Part shown: piece by piece, positions 58,394-64,000 of the stretch
Numbering within the stretch: the first letter of the stretch is position 1
Layout of the letters: every line of letters starts with the position of its first letter
Source: Taklimakanibacter sp021828105
Lineage (GTDB): Bacteria > Pseudomonadota > Alphaproteobacteria > Rhizobiales > Aestuariivirgaceae
Length of the DNA: 64,000 nt
NCBI GenBank assembly: GCA_021828105.1
Contig: JAKATG010000002.1
Location: 62,001-126,000, forward strand
Reading direction: 5' to 3'
Notes under the pieces: generated by a model
Databases searched by the model: none
What the model saw: the letters and a program-made list of their open reading frames with translations, nothing else
Told to the model about the DNA's origin: nothing
Made by a program: the position numbers and the translations under genes

Positions 58394-58851
58394 GCGGGCA
58401 CCTCGGTCGCTTCGACGCGGTCAATGAGGGTTTTGAGCATGTCGCGCGCCGCGGCGAGGGATGTGGGATCGAGCCCGTCGCTCACCCGATTGGCCCAGTC
58501 GGTCTGCCGGCCCGAGAGTTTTGCGATGCGGGCGCGGCCTTCCGCCGTGGGCACCAGCAGCTTCGCCGATCTGTGCGCCGGGTTGTCCTCATAGGCGGCG
58601 ATACCCTCGGCGACGAGAATGTCGGCGAGGCGCTGCACGCTCTGGCGCGTGAGGCCCATCACCCGGCCGATCTCGGCGACGCTTCGTTTCTCATAGAGGA
58701 CGGCGCCCAGCACTTTCCAGCGCGCGGCGGTGAGGCCGGCGGGTGCGGAAATCCTGTCGGCGGCTGCGAGGAAGCCGCCTTCCAGCCTGAAGGTCAGGAG
58801 CACGATCTCGGTGAGAAGCTTTGCTGCTTCGGTTTTCTGAGGTTCATTCAC
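58390..58851 (-). CDS. MarR-family transcriptional regulator
   Basis: A 153-residue winged-helix regulator: LTAARWKVLGAVLYEKRSVAEIGRVMGLTRQSVQRLADILVAEGI is the DNA-binding core, followed by the wing DNPAHRSAKLLVPTAEGRARI. It overlaps the hydrolase gene upstream and the cyclase gene downstream by four bases each. It is the likely ligand of the two inverted operators at 59711-59755 in front of the operon, giving autoregulation. Confidence 0.92.
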   Translation of the reverse strand: MNEPQKTEAAKLLTEIVLLTFRLEGGFLAAADRISAPAGLTAARWKVLGAVLYEKRSVAEIGRVMGLTRQSVQRLADILVAEGIAAYEDNPAHRSAKLLVPTAEGRARIAKLSGRQTDWANRVSDGLDPTSLAAARDMLKTLIDRVEATEVPA

Positions 58852-59699
58852 TTGGGTTCGATCCGGGCAAGGAAGCGGCGAATGGCCTCAGCCACGATAT
58901 CGGGCGCATCGAGCTGAAGCCAGTGGCCCGTGCCCTTCACCACCTCATAGGGGATCCGGGGCCGCAGGCGATAGAGTGCTGCCCCAGTGTCCGAGGCTTC
59001 GCCGGCGAGGATGAAGATCGGGCCTTTCCATGCGTCAAGCGCGGCTTCCGGGTTCCATTGGGCGAAAGCCTTGCCGAAGCCGAGGCGCGCTTCGGGCAGA
59101 ACCTTCGCGCAATCGGCGAGCACGCGCGCGCGGACGCGTTCGTCGCTTCCGGCGATCGTGGCGTAGAACTGCTTCTGGAAATCGAGGCTCTGCGGACCTG
59201 CGAGCCCCGCGACGATGCCGTCGCGGATCTCCTTAGGGAGGACACGCGGATCGGTGGCGGGATCGAGCAGGAAGAGACCCGCGACGCGGTCCGGGTTCTG
59301 CGCCGCATAGACGAGCGCCGCCGCACCGCTCCCCGAATGGGCGACGATCACGAAGCGGGCGAGGTTCTTCGCCTCGGCCACGACGGCGATGTCCCCGGCG
59401 CGGCCGTCATAAGAATAATCGCCGTCGGCCGCCTTGGCGCTGGCAGCGCTGCCGCGCGAATCGAGCGCGATCACGCGCCGGCCGGCGGCGATCGCGGGCA
59501 GCACCTCGGCCCATTGGCCGGCAATGCCTGAATCGGCATGGAGGAAAAGGACGGGCAGCCCATTGCCCTTTCCCTGTTCGTAAATGGCAAGCCGGCCTTG
59601 CGGGGTGTCGATGAAGGATGGGGTCATGGAAACCTCCTGAGCGCGGAGCGGGGTTGCAAGGGTCAAAGCGGCGGCGAGAGCGAGGTTCACGGATTTCAT
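58848..59699 (-). CDS. Alpha/beta-hydrolase, exported
   Basis: A 283-residue hydrolase with an N-terminal signal peptide (MKSVNLALAAALTLATPLRAQ). The nucleophile elbow reads VAHSGSGA (Ser about 120), the acid lies around LAGEASD, and the catalytic His in KGTGHWLQLDAPD. The elbow differs from GxSxG at its outer residues, as in several haloperoxidase/esterase-like enzymes. ATG at 59697-59699. First gene of the operon with MarR and a cyclase; a paired operator lies 12 bases upstream. The substrate is unknown. Confidence 0.87.
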   Translation of the reverse strand: MKSVNLALAAALTLATPLRAQEVSMTPSFIDTPQGRLAIYEQGKGNGLPVLFLHADSGIAGQWAEVLPAIAAGRRVIALDSRGSAASAKAADGDYSYDGRAGDIAVVAEAKNLARFVIVAHSGSGAAALVYAAQNPDRVAGLFLLDPATDPRVLPKEIRDGIVAGLAGPQSLDFQKQFYATIAGSDERVRARVLADCAKVLPEARLGFGKAFAQWNPEAALDAWKGPIFILAGEASDTGAALYRLRPRIPYEVVKGTGHWLQLDAPDIVAEAIRRFLARIEPK

Positions 59700-59710
59700 G
59701 GAGTCACCTC

Positions 59711-59755
59711 TATATGACAGTATGCTGTCATATATGTAGTCGACAGCATACTGTC
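59711..59755. promoter_or_regulatory. Twin inverted operators upstream of the hydrolase-MarR-cyclase operon
   Basis: GACAGTATGCTGTC (59716-59729) and GACAGCATACTGTC (59742-59755) are exact reverse complements of one another and each is itself an imperfect palindrome; the first extends to 59711-59734 (TATATGACAG/CTGTCATATA). Centres are 26 bp apart. Expected to bind the MarR protein. Confidence 0.75.
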
Positions 59756-60013
59756 AATAGGAGGCTTGCAATCCTGGGCCAGTCCATGAGATTGGAAAAT
59801 CTCAGGATCGGACTCTGTGCGTTGACGCTCAATCCGAGGACTTTAGCTGCGAAGCATAGGAAATTTTGCAAGGAACAGTGAATCCGGAAAATTCCCTGCT
59901 CTTCCGGCTAAGCGGTTGATATTGCTGGGGGCAGCTTTTTTCTCAAAAAATCGCTGATAATCCCTGCAAATCCCTGAAAACCGCCTGATATGTCCGGCGA
60001 TAGGGTTGCAGGA
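59756..60013. other. Gene-free stretch between operators and argH
   Basis: 258 bases with no supported gene. There is an AGTCC..GAGATT/AATCTC..GGACT hairpin at 59786-59817, a weak GCTG/CAGC stem plus T-run at 59927-59943, and a short near-repeat of AATCCCTG at 59957-59979. Nothing I can assign. Confidence 0.5.
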
Positions 60014-61396
60014 TTATTTACCTAGTACCTTCAGCCAGCGCGCCGCTTCGCGCGCCACATTCTTGGGCGCCGTGCCGCCGAGGCTCACGCGCGAGGCGAC
60101 CGAATTTTCGACCGACAGCACCTTGTAGACATCGGTGGTGATCTTGTCGTTGACACTGTGCATGTCGGTGAGGCTCAGGCTCGCGAGATCGCAATTCTTC
60201 TTCTCGGCGAGCGCCACGAGTGCCCCCGTCACATGATGCGCCTCGCGGAAGGGAAGGCCCAGCGTGCGCACCAGCCAGTCGGCGAGATCGGTCGCGGTGG
60301 CAAAGCCTTGCGCCGCCGCGGCGCGCATCGCCTTGGCATTGGGCTCGAGGTCCTTGACCATGCCGGTCATCGCGGCGATCGCGAGCGAGAAATTGTCGAT
60401 CGCGTCGAAGGCCGGCTCCTTGTCCTCCTGCATGTCCTTGGCATAGGTGAGCGGCAGCCCCTTCATCACCACGAGCAGCGCCGTGAAGGCGCCCAAGATG
60501 CGCCCCGGCTTGGCGCGGATGAGCTCGGCCGCATCGGGATTGCGCTTCTGCGGCATGATCGAGGAGCCGGTGGTGAACTTGTCGGAGAGCGTCACGAAGC
60601 GGAATTGCGCCGAGCACCAGATGACGATCTCTTCGGCGAGCCGCGACAGATGCATCGCCGAGATCGACGCCGCGGCCAGGAGCTCGAGCACGAAATCGCG
60701 ATCGGCCACGGCATCGAGCGAATTGCGCATCGGCCGGTCGAAGCCCAGTTCCTTCGCCGTCATGGTGCGGTCGATGGGAAAGGAGGTGCCGGCGAGCGCT
60801 GCGGCGCCGAGCGGCGATTCATTCATGCGCTTGCGCGCATCCGAGATGCGGCTGCGATCACGCGCGAGCATCTCGACATAAGCGAGAAGGTGATGACCGA
60901 AGGTCACGGGCTGGGCCACTTGCAAATGGGTGAAGCCCGGCATGATGGTCGCGGCATGCTTCTCCGCCTTGGTCGCGAGCGCGAGTTGCAAGTCCTGCAG
61001 CTGGCCGTCGAGGTGATCGCACACATCGCGGATATAGAGGCGGAAATCGGTCGCCACCTGGTCGTTGCGCGAGCGCGCGGTGTGGAGCCGGCCGGCTGCC
61101 GGGCCGATCACGTCCTTGAGCCGCCCTTCGACATTCATATGGATGTCTTCCAGCGAACGCGAAAAAGTGAAGCTGCCGGCCTCGATTTCGGCTTGCACCT
61201 TCTCGAGACCCCGCCTTATTTCAGCCGCGTCTGACTTCGAGATGATGCCCTGTTCGGCAAGCATCCTGGCATGGGCGAGCGATCCCTTGATATCCTGCGC
61301 AAACAGCCTCTGGTCGAAGGAGATCGAGGCATTGATCTCTTCCATGATGGCATCGGGTCCCGAACCGAACCGTCCGCCCCACATCTTGTTGGTCAT
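60014..61396 (-). CDS. argH: Argininosuccinate lyase
   Basis: Splits argininosuccinate into arginine and fumarate. The 460-residue protein begins MTNKMWGGRFGSGPD, has HTARSRNDQVATDFRL, MPGFTHLQVAQPVTFGHH, and the fumarate-lyase signature GSSIMPQKRNPD near residue 280, all diagnostic. ATG at 61394-61396. Divergent from tlpA, with 27 bases between; argH and tlpA are regular neighbours in Hyphomicrobiales. Confidence 0.97.
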   Translation of the reverse strand: MTNKMWGGRFGSGPDAIMEEINASISFDQRLFAQDIKGSLAHARMLAEQGIISKSDAAEIRRGLEKVQAEIEAGSFTFSRSLEDIHMNVEGRLKDVIGPAAGRLHTARSRNDQVATDFRLYIRDVCDHLDGQLQDLQLALATKAEKHAATIMPGFTHLQVAQPVTFGHHLLAYVEMLARDRSRISDARKRMNESPLGAAALAGTSFPIDRTMTAKELGFDRPMRNSLDAVADRDFVLELLAAASISAMHLSRLAEEIVIWCSAQFRFVTLSDKFTTGSSIMPQKRNPDAAELIRAKPGRILGAFTALLVVMKGLPLTYAKDMQEDKEPAFDAIDNFSLAIAAMTGMVKDLEPNAKAMRAAAAQGFATATDLADWLVRTLGLPFREAHHVTGALVALAEKKNCDLASLSLTDMHSVNDKITTDVYKVLSVENSVASRVSLGGTAPKNVAREAARWLKVLGK

Positions 61397-61423
61397 CGCC
61401 CGCCTCGCAACTGGTAAAGCCGA

Positions 61424-62053
61424 ATGAGTGAAAATACCCGCAACCGCAAGCCCGCAATCCTGATCGTCGTCCTCGCCCTGATCGCTGCAGGTTTAGGGGT
61501 TTACTTGAAGGGGGAAGGCGATGGCAAGCTCGGGACGGCTTCCGCGCCGCAAGGCTCGGTGAGCAGGGCGCTGGCGACAGGCGCGGTCGCGGCCTTCGTG
61601 GTCAAGGGCGAAAGAAAGCCAGCGCCTGAGATCGCCTTCACGGCGGAAAACGGCGCGGCGCAGTCGCTTAGCCAATGGAAGGGCCGCGTCGTGCTGGTCA
61701 ATCTGTGGGCGACATGGTGCGCGCCCTGCCGCGAGGAGATGCCGGCGCTCGCCGCCTTGCAGAGCACCATGGGCTCGCCCGATTTCGAAGTGGTCGCCAT
61801 CAGCGTCGACCGCAAGGGCATCGAGGCCTCGGCCAAGTTCTTGCAGGAGGTGGGCGCCACGTCGCTCAAGCTCTATGCCGATCCCTCGACCGACGCTTTG
61901 AGTAAATTCCAGGCGGTGGGCCTGCCCGCCTCGATCCTCATCGACCGCCAGGGCCGCGAGATCGGCCGCCTGCTCGGCCCCGCCCAATGGAATTCGGACG
62001 ACGCCCGGGCGCTGATCAAAGCCGCGGTGGAGGAGCCTGCCCTCGCCCCGTGA
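61424..62053 (+). CDS. tlpA: TlpA-like thiol:disulfide oxidoreductase
   Basis: TlpA is a membrane-anchored periplasmic thioredoxin that reduces partners such as cytochrome-oxidase assembly proteins. The 209-residue protein has one N-terminal TM (about residues 11-28), then a thioredoxin domain with WCAPC (Cys 99, Cys 102) in VNLWATWCAPCREEMPAL, and the cis-Pro region VGLPASILIDRQGREIGR. Its last residues PALAP and the TGA are contributed by a REP-like repeat. ATG at 61424 is divergent from argH. Confidence 0.93.
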   Translation: MSENTRNRKPAILIVVLALIAAGLGVYLKGEGDGKLGTASAPQGSVSRALATGAVAAFVVKGERKPAPEIAFTAENGAAQSLSQWKGRVVLVNLWATWCAPCREEMPALAALQSTMGSPDFEVVAISVDRKGIEASAKFLQEVGATSLKLYADPSTDALSKFQAVGLPASILIDRQGREIGRLLGPAQWNSDDARALIKAAVEEPALAP

Positions 62054-62252
62054 AACGGGGAGAGCGAAGGAGCCCGCCTTTCTCAAGTTTCCCCCTCTCC
62101 CGTCCGAAGGATGGGAGAGGGTGCCCGAAGGGCGGGTGAGGGCTCTTTGCCTCAGCAAGGAATATTCGTTGGGATATCAGCCCGTGGCGCGAAAGAGCCC
62201 TCATCCGCGCTTCGCGCACCTTCTCCCATTGCTTCGCAACGGGAGAAGGGAA
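62041..62252. repeat. Cluster of REP-like repeats after tlpA
   Basis: A first copy at 62041-62142 contains the tlpA stop and a CCCTCTCCCGTCC/GGATGGGAGAGGG hairpin (about 62091-62119). A second, opposite copy lies at 62195-62252. They fill most of the 230-base gap before the convergent 3-hydroxybutyryl-CoA dehydrogenase gene. Confidence 0.8.
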
Positions 62253-62283
62253 ATGACGGAGAGAGTAGCAGGCGAGGGTAGTT

Positions 62284-63159
62284 TTACCGCGTCGGGACCG
62301 GCTTCTCGCCGCGATAGTCGTAGAAGCCGCGATTGGTCTTGCGGCCGAGCCAGCCAGCCTCGACATATTTCACCAAGAGCGGGCAGGGACGGTATTTCGA
62401 ATCGGCCAAGCCCTCATAGAGCACCTGCATGATCGACAGACACGTATCGAGACCGATGAAGTCGGCAAGCTCGAGCGGGCCCATCGGATGATGCGCGCCG
62501 AGCTTCATCGACAGGTCGATGGCCTCGACATTGCCGACGCCCTCATAGAGCGTATAGACCGCCTCGTTGATCATCGGCATCAGGATGCGGTTGACGATGA
62601 AAGCCGGAAAATCCTCGGCGACCGCGATCGTCTTCTTGAGCTTGACCGAGAACTCCTTCACCGACTGGAAGGTCGGCTCATCGGTGGCGATGCCGCGGAT
62701 GAGCTCGACCAGCTCCATCAACGGCACCGGATTCATGAAATGAATGCCCATGAATTTTTCCGGCCGGTCGGTCGAGGCGGCGAGCCTCGTGATCGAGATC
62801 GACGAGGTGTTGGTGCCGAGGAGGGCTGTGTCCGAAAGATGCGGGCAGACCGCGGTGAAGATCTTGCGCTTCACCGTCTCGTCCTCGACGGCGCTCTCGA
62901 TCACGAGATCGCAGGCGCCGAAATCCTCGTAGCTTGGGGCGAGCGAAATATTCTTGAGCGCCTCGTCGCGCTCGGCTTCGGTGATCTTGCTGGACCTGAC
63001 CTGGCGGGACAGGTTGCCGTTGATGGTGGCGAGACCCGCCTCCATCCGCTCCTTGCTCACATCGTTGAGAAGCACCTCGAAGCCCGAAAGGGCACACACA
63101 TGGGCGATACCGTTGCCCATCTGACCGGCGCCAATGACGCCGACTTTTTTAATCTGCAT
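62284..63159 (-). CDS. 3-hydroxybutyryl-CoA dehydrogenase
   Basis: Oxidises (S)-3-hydroxybutyryl-CoA to acetoacetyl-CoA with NAD (the HbdA/PaaH group). The 291-residue protein has the Rossmann motif GVIGAGQMGNGIA, CDLVIESAVEDETVK, LGTNTSSISITRLA, GIHFMNPVPLMELVE with the catalytic His, AVAEDFPAFIVNRILMPMINEAVY, and HHPMGPLELADFIGLD. ATG at 63157-63159. It could feed acetoacetyl-CoA to or from the phaAB pathway elsewhere in the window. Confidence 0.94.
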   Translation of the reverse strand: MQIKKVGVIGAGQMGNGIAHVCALSGFEVLLNDVSKERMEAGLATINGNLSRQVRSSKITEAERDEALKNISLAPSYEDFGACDLVIESAVEDETVKRKIFTAVCPHLSDTALLGTNTSSISITRLAASTDRPEKFMGIHFMNPVPLMELVELIRGIATDEPTFQSVKEFSVKLKKTIAVAEDFPAFIVNRILMPMINEAVYTLYEGVGNVEAIDLSMKLGAHHPMGPLELADFIGLDTCLSIMQVLYEGLADSKYRPCPLLVKYVEAGWLGRKTNRGFYDYRGEKPVPTR

Positions 63160-63305
63160 ATCCGTCTACTACCCATCTGGTAAGGGGCGGGAGCCTATAT
63201 CGGGCCTGTTTTCGGGGCAAGTGCATTTCGCATGTGCGAAATCGTCTGGTCTGACATACCGTCAGGGCGATAGGCATTGGGGAACGCCATCCGCCATAGT
63301 CAGGA

Positions 63306-64000
63306 ATGACCCAGGACAACCACACGTCGACCAAGGCCGCGCAACCGCCCTCGCCGCAGCCGGCGCTCTGGGCCCTCTTCGCCGGCAATTTCATCATCGG
63401 CACCGGCATCCTCCTGCCGGCCGGCATGCTGAACGACCTGTCGGCGGGCCTGGGTGTAAGTCACGCCACGGCCGGCCTGTTGATGGTCGCGGGCGGTATC
63501 GTCATAGGTTTCGGCGCGCCCATCTTCGCCACGCTGACCAGCACCCTCGACCGCCGGCTGCTGCTGGTGGGCTCGCTCGTCTATTACGCCCTGGGCCACG
63601 CGCTTTCTGCCCTTGCGCCAGAATTCTGGAGCCTCCTCGTCATCAGGGCGCTGATGGTGATCTCGGCCGGCATCTTCACGCCCCAGGCCGCGGCAAGCGT
63701 CGGCCTCATGGTCCCGCCCGAGAAGCGGGCGGGTGCCATCGCCTTCATCTTCATCGGCTGGTCGATCGCTTCGGTCCTCGGCATGCCGACGGGCAGCCTC
63801 ATCGGCGCGTTCCTCGGCTGGCGCCTCGCCTTTGCGCTGATGGCGGTCCTGGCGCTCGTCACGGCCGTCCTCGTCTGGCGCACGGTGCCGAAGGGCCTCC
63901 ATACCGGGAGACTGTCGCTCAAGGCCTGGCGCGACGTGTTCTTCGATCCGGTGCTGGTCGTCATCCTTCTGGTGACGCTCGCGAGCGCCTGCGGGCAATT
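63306..64000 (+). CDS. MFS transporter, 3' truncated by window edge
   Basis: An open frame of at least 231 residues with six or seven predicted TM helices and major-facilitator signatures: ALFAGNFIIGTGILLPAGML at the start, TLDRRLLLVGSLVYYALGHALS, and VIRALMVISAGIFTPQAAASVGLMVPPEKRAGAIAFIFIGWSIASVLGMPTG, the Bcr/AraJ-like motif. The ATG at 63306 follows CAGGA. The frame runs off the window, so length and substrate are unknown; the style suggests an AraJ/YdhP-type sugar or drug efflux protein. Confidence 0.85.
   Translation, partial: MTQDNHTSTKAAQPPSPQPALWALFAGNFIIGTGILLPAGMLNDLSAGLGVSHATAGLLMVAGGIVIGFGAPIFATLTSTLDRRLLLVGSLVYYALGHALSALAPEFWSLLVIRALMVISAGIFTPQAAASVGLMVPPEKRAGAIAFIFIGWSIASVLGMPTGSLIGAFLGWRLAFALMAVLALVTAVLVWRTVPKGLHTGRLSLKAWRDVFFDPVLVVILLVTLASACGQ

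Noticed and set aside
59618..59881. 87-codon open frame over the twin operators
   Set aside because: It reads through the hydrolase signal sequence in antisense and through the operator palindromes; no domain, no ribosome site.
48188..62252. CRISPR-like array from the recurrent GGGAGAGGG elements
   Set aside because: Copies are kilobases apart, in both orientations, of varying length and without regular spacers; they are REP-like intergenic repeats.

Overview
The window is about 64 kb of GC-rich chromosome from an alphaproteobacterium. Gene order and families point to Hyphomicrobiales (Rhizobiales): rsmG-parA-parB-holA-lptE-leuS, ftsK-lolA-xthA next to an OtpR/CenR-like regulator, phaR facing phaAB, ftsEX-plsC, a B12-dependent ribonucleotide reductase, and lysA/TlpA/argH with a TIGR02302 protein. 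RIME-like palindromic repeats of the rhizobial type are also present. rsmG-parAB suggests the left end lies near the chromosomal origin. Family or genus cannot be decided from the sequence alone.

Layout. 1-7.5 kb: partial rsmG, parA, parB, then holA, lptE and leuS on the minus strand, yggS, and a small membrane protein. 7.6-14.9 kb: a six-gene minus-strand catabolic operon (sugar-type ABC transporter, amidase, LacI regulator, SDR) facing a C45-family acyltransferase/hydrolase, with two LacI-type operators between them. 14.9-21.5 kb: L,D-transpeptidase, OtpR/CenR-like response regulator, degenerate cyclic-nucleotide-binding protein, xthA, a candidate sRNA, lolA, ftsK. 21.5-26.7 kb: glnK-amtB behind a sigma-54-type promoter, a UbiH-family hydroxylase, fhs. 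26.7-30.8 kb: a ggt gene bracketed by unusual bulged hairpins, then a PAS/GGDEF/EAL protein. 30.9-37.5 kb: phaR, phaA-phaB, a DMT exporter, a cupin, gloB, a methyltransferase, an SDR. 37.7-41.4 kb: hpt, a zinc-ribbon membrane protein, ftsE-ftsX-plsC. 41.4-43.6 kb: a small accessory patch with a NYN nuclease, a second candidate sRNA, an NTF2-like protein, and a toxin with two XRE antitoxins. 43.6-64 kb: nrdJ, chaC, DUF2125, tyrC-hisC-chorismate mutase, TIGR02302, lysA with a tiny LptM-like lipoprotein, a paralogous membrane pair, a hydrolase-MarR-cyclase operon, argH, tlpA, a 3-hydroxybutyryl-CoA dehydrogenase, and a truncated MFS gene.

How it works together. Full TTAA-N7-TTAA CtrA boxes precede parB, ftsK and ftsEX, so chromosome segregation and division genes here look tied to the cell-cycle regulator CtrA. 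Envelope functions (LptE, LolA, L,D-transpeptidase, CenR-like regulator, PlsC) are interspersed. Carbon storage (PhaR/PhaA/PhaB), nitrogen sensing (GlnK/AmtB) and one-carbon metabolism (Fhs) form the metabolic core.

Most noteworthy signals are: (1) a set of at least nine hairpins with different sequences but one shared shape (outer stem, 3-4 nt one-sided bulge, inner stem), with compensatory changes between copies, one of them inserted in frame in chaC; (2) two promoter-plus-terminator sRNA candidates; (3) the operator-controlled amide/sugar-uptake operon; (4) a three-gene toxin/antitoxin operon with two HTH genes; and (5) three genes whose stop codons lie inside a separate repeat family confined to 48-62 kb. 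Start codons were chosen by reading Shine-Dalgarno sequences and family lengths by eye. No database searches were run.
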